Below, piece by piece: positions 23,905 to 31,255 of a DNA stretch of 34,407 nucleotides. Source of the stretch: Peptostreptococcaceae bacterium. GTDB lineage: Bacteria; Bacillota; Clostridia; Peptostreptococcales; BM714. The position numbers were made by a program, and so were the translations under genes. Location of the stretch: contig JAENWJ010000014.1 in the NCBI GenBank assembly GCA_016649995.1, positions 1 to 34,407 on the forward strand. The letters run 5' to 3'. Position 1 is the first letter of the stretch, and every line of letters begins with the position of its first letter. The notes under the pieces are model-generated. The model was not told the DNA's origin, did not search any database, and saw only the letters and a list, made by a program, of their open reading frames with translations.

Positions 23905-25305
23905 TTAGAGCCTCGATTGTAGCTCCGTAAATCCAACAACTTCTTTAAATCTATCAAACTCAAAGTATCGTAATGCACGGTGAAGAGTTTCAATCTCACC
24001 CACCTGATTATCATATGGATCAGCTCTCCAAAATTCCTTTGGCACTGTGAAATCAGCCTGAAACTGGCTATTAGCTACCATTCGGAAGGGATCCAAATTG
24101 CCAAAATAGAATTGGCGTCGCTCCTCATTTTGCTCCCGTACTGCACCCGTTCCAAATGACGGATCAGCATACAACCATCCATACGGAGCAATATAGAACA
24201 TAGTCCAATCATGTGCACCACAAAAATCTGGTCGTGTAATTAAACCACTTTGCCAATGAGCTGGTATACCTGCACAACGACAAAGTGTAATAAACAACAG
24301 TGCCATAACTCCACAATCTCCTCGCAGATTGCGAGCACCATTTTCTGGAATACTCTCTAAGCAAAAGTAAGATCGCATAAAACTGTATTTCATATTTAAG
24401 GTCACAAAGTCGTAAATTGCTCTAGCTTTTTCCAATGGAGAGTTCAGTCCCTCTGTTAAAGACCGAGTGAGCTCCCGGATATAGGGTGTAAACATAATAT
24501 GTGGAGGTTGTTCATGGATGTCAAAAGAAGGCTGCTCTTCATTCGGAACAATTGAATTCACATCGATATACCGAGCTGTATAAATATAGGAATACTCCAC
24601 CATAAACGGATGATTCTCCATCATCCGCTCTTCCCAGTATACTGTGCGTTGCGGGGCATCTTCTGGTGCCACTTGTCCGTCGAATGGGCTCATCTGTTCA
24701 ATGCGAATTTCACTTTGTTGTGAACAACTACACGGAATCGGCAAATGAATTCTAACTATCTCGCCCAGCTTAAAATACTTGTCCTTAATCTGCACACTGG
24801 CGCGAACACAAATCCGATTAGAAACACTTCCTTTTTCTCGCATTCTACTTGCTTCCCGATCCAGCGGATTTTCTTGCGTACCACTACCAACGCTACCGCC
24901 GTCACAAACCATGTTTTGTACGCCAGCTCTCGCTGCAAATATTGCATCCGTCTTTATCATACTTTCATAAAAGCGGTCAAAGTAATGTGGAATACCATCA
25001 ATGTATATCCATTCAATCTCTCCATTTTGTTCTCTCTCATCAAACTCTGCTTCTGTAAATTCCGGAATATGCTCTTGCACTTTGATAACAGCTTTTTCTT
25101 TGGTATATGGATAGTTTTCCGACAAGCGAACCATTATTTCTCGTTGGACAACCAAAGAATTCCGCATTGATAGAATTTGATTTCCTGCTTTTAGCTTTCT
25201 ATCAATCAGCCGGATAGCACCCTTGAAATCTCCATACTCTTTACGACGTAAAATATCATCAGATAAACCCATTTGTAAGTATTTAAAATTATCATTTGGA
25301 TTCAT
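23905..25305 (-). CDS. Transglutaminase-like (papain-fold) protein
   Basis: A 466-residue cytosolic protein. A transglutaminase-core domain occupies about 285-400, with the likely catalytic triad C331 (NLRGDCGVMALL), H365 (GAHDWTMFY) and D381 (YADPSFG). The N-terminal 280 residues are unassigned: first helical, with acidic/basic repeats to about 130, then beta-rich, ending before the core. No signal peptide is seen. Prokaryotic members of this fold more often act as peptidases or amidases than as crosslinkers. The context (membrane protein before, M19 dipeptidase after) favours hydrolysis of an imported peptide or isopeptide. GGGAGG precedes the start. Substrate unknown. Confidence 0.8.
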   Translation of the reverse strand: MNPNDNFKYLQMGLSDDILRRKEYGDFKGAIRLIDRKLKAGNQILSMRNSLVVQREIMVRLSENYPYTKEKAVIKVQEHIPEFTEAEFDEREQNGEIEWIYIDGIPHYFDRFYESMIKTDAIFAARAGVQNMVCDGGSVGSGTQENPLDREASRMREKGSVSNRICVRASVQIKDKYFKLGEIVRIHLPIPCSCSQQSEIRIEQMSPFDGQVAPEDAPQRTVYWEERMMENHPFMVEYSYIYTARYIDVNSIVPNEEQPSFDIHEQPPHIMFTPYIRELTRSLTEGLNSPLEKARAIYDFVTLNMKYSFMRSYFCLESIPENGARNLRGDCGVMALLFITLCRCAGIPAHWQSGLITRPDFCGAHDWTMFYIAPYGWLYADPSFGTGAVREQNEERRQFYFGNLDPFRMVANSQFQADFTVPKEFWRADPYDNQVGEIETLHRALRYFEFDRFKEVVGFTELQSRL

Positions 25306-25340
25306 AGGTTTTTCCTCCCTACTTTAAATAGGCGTTGCAA

Positions 25341-26498
25341 TTAACTAAATAGTTTCATAATATTTGCCACTATCAGCCCCATAACACTCCCGACAGCTGC
25401 ACCAAACACACCCATCAATACACCAATACCAGCATAAGAACCATCATAAGCGGATGCAATGATAGGAGCTGAAGCAGCGCCACCGATATTTGCCACAGAT
25501 GCTGTAGATACCATTGTAAAATCCCATTTAAATAGTTTAGCCAACAATGCCATAATTACAACATGAACTATCATTACAAATAAACCAGCCATTAGCCACA
25601 TAGGCGAATCTAATATTTCGTTCAATCCTGCACGAGAAGCTAACAATGCGATTACTACATATAAATATATATTGGCCGTTTCTTCTATTCCGGCCATTTT
25701 CCCAATTGGGGACATAGCAACTATCAGCCCAATTGCAGTAACTATTAACACGGTCATCGTTCCCTTTCCCAGTATACCGAAAGCTAAAATCCCACCCAAA
25801 TTCTGACTGATTGCAGAAATAATTAGGGACAGTCCTAGCAAAGTAAGTAGAGAAGTAAAATCAAGAATTTTCGTATCTTTATCAATTTCAGCATTGGTTG
25901 CAACTGCAATGGCTTCTAACTTAGAAGTATCAGCATTCATTGCCTTGTTCCATTTGGGTGCAAATGGAATAAGAACCAACAATATTGCAATCCATACTGA
26001 GTAGAAAATTGTGTCAACGATTAGCGCAGCACCGAAATCAGCTTCAGGCACAGCTAGTGCACCCTGTAAGGCTGCCATATTACCGGATCCACCAATCCAA
26101 GAAGCACACAGAGCAGCCAAAGCGCGCCATGACTCTACGCCTAAAGTGTTCTTAAAGAGTATGTATGCTAATATAAAGCCTATGCTAATAGAAACCGCCC
26201 CACCCATGAAGATGGCAATCATACGACCACCTAACTTTGCTAATTTACGGAAGTCGCAACGCAATAGCATAATAAAAATCATTGCATATAAAAGATTGTT
26301 TTTTGTTGCGGAATAAGCGCTAGCAGTTGCTCCCATATCCCATAACCCGAAAGTACAGAAAGCCATATTGAACAAGTAAACCATAACTATCGGCGGAATA
26401 AACTTAAAGATTTTCCAGTTTGTCGCCTTTTTTACAGCAACAAGCATTGAGGCAAAGAATACTAAAAACGCGATGTAAGTAAAGCCATTTGTAATCAT
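25341..26498 (-). CDS. DUF819 family membrane protein, probable transporter
   Basis: A 385-residue protein with about ten to eleven membrane helices, of the DUF819 (YjcL-like) family. Typical features are the two glycine-rich inverted halves: AALCASWIGGSGNMAALQGA in the first and VSTASVANIGGAASAPIIAS in the second, the pattern of secondary transporters with re-entrant loops. The substrate of the family is not known to me. A small soluble linker (about 190-215, KWNKAMNADTSKLEAI) separates the halves. AAGGAG precedes the ATG. As first gene of a set with peptide-cleaving enzymes it most likely imports their substrate. Confidence 0.85.
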   Translation of the reverse strand: MITNGFTYIAFLVFFASMLVAVKKATNWKIFKFIPPIVMVYLFNMAFCTFGLWDMGATASAYSATKNNLLYAMIFIMLLRCDFRKLAKLGGRMIAIFMGGAVSISIGFILAYILFKNTLGVESWRALAALCASWIGGSGNMAALQGALAVPEADFGAALIVDTIFYSVWIAILLVLIPFAPKWNKAMNADTSKLEAIAVATNAEIDKDTKILDFTSLLTLLGLSLIISAISQNLGGILAFGILGKGTMTVLIVTAIGLIVAMSPIGKMAGIEETANIYLYVVIALLASRAGLNEILDSPMWLMAGLFVMIVHVVIMALLAKLFKWDFTMVSTASVANIGGAASAPIIASAYDGSYAGIGVLMGVFGAAVGSVMGLIVANIMKLFS

Positions 26499-26576
26499 TG
26501 ATTTTTCTCCTTTTTTTATGTTTTTTATAAACGGGTCTCCCTCCCGATTTATAACGAAAATATTTTACTATAATAA

Positions 26577-26627
26577 AAAACCCAACAAAATCCAAGCATG
26601 AAATCACGCTTGATTCTGTTGGGTTTT
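26577..26627 (-). terminator. Terminator or attenuator between DUF3870 and DUF819 genes
   Basis: AAAACCCAACA (26577-26587) pairs with TGTTGGGTTTT (26617-26627) and the stem continues inwards with AATC-AAGC/GCTTGATT. On the minus strand it is followed by a T-tract. It lies in the roughly 200 bases between the two genes and could either end the DUF3870 transcript or attenuate the operon. Confidence 0.8.
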
Positions 26628-26694
26628 ATCTGCGACGATATGGTTGAAATCATATCAAGCATAGACAAAGCAACAATTATAAGTTTTATTTAGT

Positions 26695-27018
26695 TTACTT
26701 ATTTCCAGTCATAACCTGCCACCGTTTTAAAGCATCTCTATAAGATACCATCACTGCTTTACGAGAGGAACCTCCATAACGAAGCTCTAACTCTCTCTCT
26801 AGCCAATTCTCAATATTCTGAAAGCATTTACCTATAAACAGTTTGGCTAAATACCTTTCGGTAAGATCAATTGTATGAGTACAACTAAAATCTAACACTT
26901 CATATGTAACATCGTCTACCTCAAAAGCCATATAGAAAGAACCATACATCTTAGTAATTGCATTATCTGCATTCGTCCGCGATTCTCCTATTACAAATGC
27001 AGAATTTATTTTATTCAG
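26695..27018 (-). CDS. DUF3870 domain protein, probable CTG start
   Basis: A small soluble protein of the DUF3870 family: VIGESRTNADNAITKMYGSF near the N-terminus, DFSCTHTIDLTE in the middle and ELELRYGGSSRKAVMVSY at the C-terminus match the family pattern. With the first ATG (26949) the conserved VIGESRTN block would be lost. In frame upstream is a CTG at 27018, seven bases after AGGAAGGAGG, giving 107 residues and a full-length domain, so I choose it. The role of DUF3870 is unknown; the family occurs near amino-acid and peptide catabolism genes in anaerobes. Here it heads the DUF819-transglutaminase-dipeptidase module. Confidence 0.72.
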   Translation of the reverse strand: MNKINSAFVIGESRTNADNAITKMYGSFYMAFEVDDVTYEVLDFSCTHTIDLTERYLAKLFIGKCFQNIENWLERELELRYGGSSRKAVMVSYRDALKRWQVMTGNK

Positions 27019-27217
27019 ATATAAGCCTCCTTCCTATATAAAGGTATCTCTTAAATTATATGTTAAATATAATTGTGTCTTTTGTCAAGAACTTTTCATA
27101 ATTGGGGATGCGGACAAAAACTTGGACTACTTGCATTCAATTATCATTATTATGAATATACCATCAAGTATAATCTAAATTAATCGCATTTTCTATCCCA
27201 ACAATTTCACAAATCTT

Positions 27218-27238
27218 ATTGATTTTAGACAACAAAAA
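27218..27238 (+). repeat. 21-bp direct repeat, right copy
   Basis: Identical to 22809-22829. It overlaps the T-tract of the tRNA-Lys terminator, about 45 bases downstream of the tRNA 3' end. Confidence 0.85.
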
Positions 27239-27262
27239 AACCTTGCCGAAAGCAAGGTTTTT
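27236..27262 (-). terminator. Terminator of the tRNA-Lys gene
   Basis: AAAAACCTTGC and GCAAGGTTTTT form a perfect 11-bp stem with the loop CGAAA, followed on the minus strand by a T-run. It lies 20 bases after the tRNA. Confidence 0.93.
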
Positions 27263-27281
27263 AAATGTATGTATAGATTTT

Positions 27282-27358
27282 TGGTGCCCTATCAGGGATT
27301 CGAACCCTGGACACCTCGATTAAGAGTCGAGTGCTCTAGCCAACTGAGCTAATAGGGC
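27282..27358 (-). tRNA. tRNA-Lys (anticodon CTT)
   Basis: The 77 bases include an encoded CCA end (27284-27282). The acceptor stem GCCCTAT/ATAGGGC pairs over seven bases, U8, the D-stem GCTC/GAGC, anticodon stem ACTCGA/TCGAGG region and T-arm with GTTCGAATC are all present. The anticodon loop CTCTTAA reads CTT, decoding AAG lysine. A strong terminator follows. Confidence 0.96.
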
Positions 27359-27636
27359 ATATTTGAACTGCAAGATTTATTATACTCCTGTTGTAATTGA
27401 TTGTAAAGGTAATGTAGCGTTTCATTTATTCCGCTATTATCACACTGGAATCTTTTCGACGGAAATGAAATTTCTCTAATCATATAGGCTTGTATGGTTG
27501 CTATCCACTTTGCGGGTGAAGGGAATTGTAAATAGGCTCCCGTTGGGACGATATCCCTTTCCCTTGGCAAACGAAAGCAGTCGGGACACAGTCTTCCTGT
27601 CTGCGAGCCGCATGCGAAACAATAGGCAAGGAAAAC
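27349..27636 (-). pseudogene. Fragment of a zinc-ribbon-like protein reading into the tRNA gene
   Basis: From the stop near 27637 a frame of about 95 codons runs to the stop at 27349. It contains CFACGSQTGRLCPDC, a CxxC-x7-CxxC knuckle typical of zinc ribbons, then a plain tail with GINETLHYLYNQLQQ. There is no good start at the N-terminal side and the last three codons plus stop lie inside tRNA-Lys, so this is unlikely to be an intact gene. It may be the relic of an integrated element's gene. Family unknown. Confidence 0.3.
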
Positions 27637-27779
27637 CTGCTAAGCCTCGCCGAGCCTGCAATGGGTTCTGAATATTTTGCGTTTTACCTCGAGAAAATCC
27701 CCGAGGCGTTCTTTAGGATAGTCCCCATTTAGTTGAATCAGTTCATTGTAAAACCACTCTAAAAGCAACATGATTCTTA
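27359..27779. other. 421-base stretch without an intact gene
   Basis: Between tRNA-Lys and the stop of the deiodinase-like gene I see only the zinc-ribbon-like fragment, a small hairpin CCTCG/CGAGG near 27687-27706, and a partial REP-like repeat at 27721-27738. Confidence 0.4.
27721..27738 (-). repeat. REP-like repeat, partial copy 3
   Basis: GTCCCCATTTAGTTGAAT matches one half of the palindrome at 21727-21744 with a single difference (A for C). The other half is not recognisable. Confidence 0.6.
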
Positions 27780-28391
27780 TCAGTAAAACTCAGCAATCTC
27801 ATTAATAGTTTTTCTCTTGATGTCTGGAAGTTCATAGCTTTCATCTGTTTTTCCTACAGACAAAATCATGACGGGGGTTTCTCCTTCCGGCCTTTTAAAC
27901 ATGTCCTTTAAAAATGTCATGGGTGCAGGAGTATAGGTCAAGCTATGGTATCCCGAGTCCCTAATGGCATTTATCAAAAGTCCGATAGCCAGCCCCGCGC
28001 TTTCATTTACATAATAATTCTTGTCTTTTTGGCCGTTTTCCATAGTCTTATAAAACTCTTTGAATATTAAAATAAGACAAGGCGCTTGACTTAAAAACGG
28101 TTTGCTCCAATCAGTTTTCAAGACCTTTAAGTCCTTACGCCATTCATCGCTGATTTTTTCCCTATAGAAAACTTCCTCGACTTTTTCAGCCTCTTCTCTG
28201 ATTTTCATCTTCATTTCTTCATCTGTAACGACGCAGAAAAACCATGGTTGCTTATTTGCTCCACTGGGTGCGGTGGATGCAATCATAAGCCAATCTTCAA
28301 TGGTTTCCCTGCCAATTCTCTCCGGCAAGAATTTTCTATAGGTTCTTCTTAACTCACTTTGTTTTCTAAGTACTCTTGATCTTTCAGACAT
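27780..28391 (-). CDS. Iodotyrosine-deiodinase-like nitroreductase-family flavoprotein
   Basis: A 203-residue FMN protein of the nitroreductase superfamily. STAPSGANKQPW (39-50) is the FMN-binding segment. The sequence follows human iodotyrosine deiodinase closely: KTDWSKPFLSQAPCLILIFK, YYVNESAGLAIGLLINAI, and the C-terminal LPDIKRKTINEI. The substrate-lid residues that grip the halotyrosine zwitterion in that enzyme (Glu-x3-Tyr, and Lys 25 residues after the Glu) are all present as E72, Y76 and K97. This supports reductive dehalogenation of halotyrosine, or a related tyrosine-analogue reduction, rather than a general nitroreductase. The gene stands alone. Confidence 0.85.
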   Translation of the reverse strand: MSERSRVLRKQSELRRTYRKFLPERIGRETIEDWLMIASTAPSGANKQPWFFCVVTDEEMKMKIREEAEKVEEVFYREKISDEWRKDLKVLKTDWSKPFLSQAPCLILIFKEFYKTMENGQKDKNYYVNESAGLAIGLLINAIRDSGYHSLTYTPAPMTFLKDMFKRPEGETPVMILSVGKTDESYELPDIKRKTINEIAEFY

Positions 28392-28461
28392 TTTTTACTC
28401 CTTTTTAATCTATAATGAAAATAATGTTGTATATTTTAAACATTATATCACTTTTTCTTAT

Positions 28462-28499
28462 TGGAGTATAAAAATGTTTTTATTATAAAAATTCAATTA
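28462..28499 (+). repeat. Imperfect direct repeat, left copy
   Basis: TGGAGTATAAAAATGTTTTT and the following AT-rich bases resemble 29129-29164, where the same element reads TGGAGTAAAAATGTTTTT. The pair bounds a segment of about 630 bases holding a DUF4143 fragment. Low complexity weakens the case. Confidence 0.5.
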
Positions 28500-28572
28500 C
28501 CACCTCAATATCCTTTATATCGCCTTTTCCCACCACTTCAAACTATATCTTGCACATTATTTTTGCTACTTC

Positions 28573-28917
28573 TTGCACATTATTGTTGATTCCATTCATT
28601 TTGAATCTCTGGTTGTAAGAGATCTAAGGATATACGCCCAGGCACTCGGGGGCAAACTTTTCCATTACAGAGACAGCACCGGTTTGGAAGCAGATGCTAT
28701 CATCCATCTTGTCGATGGCAGATGGGGGCTGATTGAAGTTAAGCTTGGAACTGATTCAATCGATACCGCCGCCGCAAATTTGATTAAACTTAAGGAAAAA
28801 ATCGACACCAATAAAATGCATGAACCTTCCTTCTTGATGATTGTAACCGGTACTGAATTTGCCTATAGAAGAAATGATGGCGTATTAGTTGTTCCAATTG
28901 GATGCCTGAAAAACTAA
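28573..28917 (+). pseudogene. C-terminal remnant of a DUF4143 ATPase
   Basis: The 114-codon frame starts with a TTG, but recognisable sequence begins at FESLVVRDLRIYAQAL and continues with RDSTGLEADAIIH, WGLIEVKLG and the end VVPIGCLKN. This is the C-terminal DUF4143 region (PD-(D/E)xK-like, with EADAI and EVK as the acidic/lysine motif) of AAA_14/DUF4143 ATPases of about 400-430 residues. The ATPase part is missing, so the gene is truncated at its 5' end. Just upstream TTGCACATTATT occurs twice within 30 bases. It is not a duplicate of the intact DUF4143 gene nearby, which belongs to another subgroup. Confidence 0.7.
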
Positions 28918-28988
28918 GCTTCATCTATACTGCCAAAGCAATAACCTCATCACCATGCTTTCATAGCATTTCCAATCTCTTCTCGCAA

Positions 28989-29030
28989 GTAAAGATACCC
29001 TCTCCTAAATATCAAAGAGGATATCTTTAC
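28989..29030. repeat. 15-bp inverted repeat (hairpin)
   Basis: GTAAAGATACCCTCT (28989-29003) and AGAGGATATCTTTAC (29016-29030) pair at 14 of 15 positions around a short loop. There is no clear T-tract on either side. It lies in the 282-base gap between the DUF4143 remnant and the intact DUF4143 gene, where no other feature is seen. Confidence 0.6.
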
Positions 29031-29128
29031 AATATTATGCGCATTCATATTGGTTTGATTCATTTCAATCGCGAAGCTATTTTCAAAGGAAAACACGGTA
29101 TTTCATTTTCCCCCATGCATTTCCTTAC

Positions 29129-29164
29129 TGGAGTAAAAATGTTTTTATTAAAAAAATTTGATTA
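29129..29164 (+). repeat. Imperfect direct repeat, right copy
   Basis: Partner of 28462-28499; same orientation, differing by small A-tract length changes and a few substitutions. Confidence 0.5.
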
Positions 29165-29199
29165 ATCGGCTTTCCCCAGTGATTATGCCGTGACAGAAA

Positions 29200-30411
29200 T
29201 TATTTGTTTCTCTTTAGTAAAAAATCAAGAATGTTTATATGTTTTATGCCTTCTCTTGAAAAATCATATTTATCCATTGATAAGACATATTTGGGAAAGT
29301 TATCGTCCACTAAATCAAAGACTCCAAATTCTCGCTTAATAACCTTATCATCAGTAAGAAGATAAGCCACTTGATAGTAACTTCGATCATCTCCATCCAT
29401 AACAATAAAATCAATTTCACCTTTTACCGTCTTTCCAACATATACCTCATATCCTCTATAAATCAATTCATTGTATATTACATTTTCTATCAGTGCTCCA
29501 ATTTCAGTTTTGAAACCGGTATTATTGATTTTAGAAAGACCTAAATCTGTTAAATAATACTTATCCGATCTAGTTAAGATTTTCTTTCCTCTAATGTCAT
29601 ATCTAACCGCTTTATTAATGATTAAAGATGCTGTTATATAGTTAATATATCCATAAATAGTTTCTGTTGATACCTTTCTATTAACACTTTCAAAAAACTT
29701 GAAAATAGATTTTGCAGAAAAGATTTGTGATGTATTCAGCACCATGTATTCAACAATTCTATTTAATACATCTACATCTTTAATTTTACTCCTTTGAACA
29801 ATATCTTTAAGGACAATGGAATTATACAAATCACGAAGGTACACTTTTGTTTCAGTCACCGATTGCATTAAAAATCGCTGTGGCATCCCACCATAATTCA
29901 AATAGTCCATGAAGTCCTCATCTTGGATATTTTCTTTGTCCAGCCCCTTTATTTCACACATTTCCAAAAATGAAAAAGGCATCATCTTAAAACTCACATA
30001 CCTTCCCGATAAATGAGTTGCTAGTTCCCCGGATAACAGCTTACTGTTGGATCCGGTCAAAAACACGCTGCAATTTATTGTAGACCTAAAAGAATTAATG
30101 GCTTTTTCAAAATTAGCAACATTTTGAACCTCATCAAACATCAAGTAATATTTCTTGTCATCAACAACCTTTTCCATAATGTATTGGTGCAAATCCATCT
30201 CGTTTGCAATAAATGAGTAACTTAAATCCTCAAAATTCACATAGATAATATGTGATTCATTGACATCTTTATCCATTAACTCAGCTTCAATTTGTTTTAA
30301 TAATACCGATTTTCCTGAGCGACGAATTCCTATTAATACCTTTATTAAATCCGATTCATAAAATGGTCTAATTCTCCTCAAATACTCTTCTCTTAAAATC
30401 ATGTTTTCCAC
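29200..30411 (-). CDS. AAA_14/DUF4143 family ATPase
   Basis: A 403-residue cytosolic ATPase. The Walker A motif is GIRRSGKS (28-35), the Walker B is YLMFDEVQ (89-96), and sensor-like LTGSNSKLL follows. The DUF4143 C-terminal domain covers about 195-400, with YYLTDLGLSKI and GEIDFIV, then YYQVAYLL, where the usual glutamate of ExK is glutamine as in this subgroup. These proteins are widespread in anaerobes and archaea, often in many copies; their role is not established, with nucleic-acid binding or stress functions proposed. The gene stands alone. Its start abuts the AbiE promoter region, transcribed divergently. Confidence 0.87.
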   Translation of the reverse strand: MENMILREEYLRRIRPFYESDLIKVLIGIRRSGKSVLLKQIEAELMDKDVNESHIIYVNFEDLSYSFIANEMDLHQYIMEKVVDDKKYYLMFDEVQNVANFEKAINSFRSTINCSVFLTGSNSKLLSGELATHLSGRYVSFKMMPFSFLEMCEIKGLDKENIQDEDFMDYLNYGGMPQRFLMQSVTETKVYLRDLYNSIVLKDIVQRSKIKDVDVLNRIVEYMVLNTSQIFSAKSIFKFFESVNRKVSTETIYGYINYITASLIINKAVRYDIRGKKILTRSDKYYLTDLGLSKINNTGFKTEIGALIENVIYNELIYRGYEVYVGKTVKGEIDFIVMDGDDRSYYQVAYLLTDDKVIKREFGVFDLVDDNFPKYVLSMDKYDFSREGIKHINILDFLLKRNK

Positions 30412-30480
30412 CTCTTTGTTCCATCATAACAAAACAAAGTACAAATTTCAATTTATATTTCGTTTCAACAAAATATAAGA

Positions 30481-30514
30481 GTCAACGATATAACCCCTTC
30501 CCAATGCTTTAACT
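30481..30514 (-). repeat. REP-like repeat, decayed copy 4
   Basis: GTCAACGATATAACCCCTTC followed by CCAATGCTTTAACTC aligns along its whole length with the 21708-21744 copy, with several substitutions. It marks the left flank of the AbiE module. Confidence 0.5.
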
Positions 30515-30518
30515 CAAA

Positions 30519-30650
30519 TCAAATGTGACTTACGCGCTTATAAATCGTCATTATATTAGCGCGTTTGTAACAATTATATGGTATAATGCGAATGCGGGAT
30601 ACAATCGCGCTAATATTTTATGTGATTGTCAGCTGGAATGTCACATTTGA
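30519..30650 (+). promoter_or_regulatory. abiE promoter with two nested inverted repeats
   Basis: An extended -10, TGGTATAAT (TATAAT at 30582-30587), lies inside an 11-bp perfect inverted repeat ATATTAGCGCG (30553-30563) / CGCGCTAATAT (30606-30616). An outer 11-bp perfect pair, TCAAATGTGAC (30519-30529) / GTCACATTTGA (30640-30650), encloses both and its right arm touches the abiEi ribosome binding site. AbiEi antitoxins repress their own promoters by binding inverted repeats, so the inner pair is the likely operator. Confidence 0.75.
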
Positions 30651-30664
30651 GGTGGTGAAGTTTG

Positions 30665-31255
30665 ATGGATAGAAAGAAAATATTAGAAGTTATGAGTAAT
30701 TCCAATGGGATTATTAGCACTAAAGAAGCCACGAATTATGGTATTTCACGGATGGCTCTCCACCGATTGAAGGAACAAGGGGCTATTCGATCGGTCTCTA
30801 GAGGAGTGTACTGCTTGAATGATGAAATGCCGGACACAATGTTAATCATTCAAATCAGATGCAAGAGAGGAACTTTTTCTCACGAAACAGCTCTCTATTT
30901 TCACGATCTTACTGATCGAACACCGAGTCAGCATGTGATGACAGTTCCTGCAAATTACAATACAACTAGCCTGAAAGATTTACCGGTAAAATTTAGATAT
31001 GTGAAACCGACTCTTATTGATATCGGCAGAAAAAAGATGAAAACAACACAAGGAAATGAACTCTATGTGTATGATATCGAGAGAACAATTTGTGACATTA
31101 TTAGAAACAAGGCAAGCATGGATGTCAACATCGTAAATAGTGCTTTGAGGCAGTACGCAAACAGTAAAAAATCGAAATTTTCACTTCTTATGATCTATGC
31201 AAAAAAGCTTCAAATGGAAAAGAAAGTGCACGCGACAATGGAGGTGCTGTTTTGA
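30665..31255 (+). CDS. abiEi: AbiEi-type antitoxin / autorepressor (type IV toxin-antitoxin)
   Basis: A 196-residue AbiEi-family protein. The N-terminal winged helix (about 1-60: IISTKEATNYGISRMALHRL, then GVYCL) is followed by the AbiEi C-terminal domain with THDL-like FHDLTDRTPSQHVMTVP and the YDIERTICDIIRNK block. The antitoxin neutralises the nucleotidyltransferase toxin indirectly and represses its own promoter. The TTG at 30662 is also open, but the ATG at 30665 fits GAGGTGG better. The stop overlaps the toxin start by four bases. Confidence 0.88.
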   Translation: MDRKKILEVMSNSNGIISTKEATNYGISRMALHRLKEQGAIRSVSRGVYCLNDEMPDTMLIIQIRCKRGTFSHETALYFHDLTDRTPSQHVMTVPANYNTTSLKDLPVKFRYVKPTLIDIGRKKMKTTQGNELYVYDIERTICDIIRNKASMDVNIVNSALRQYANSKKSKFSLLMIYAKKLQMEKKVHATMEVLF

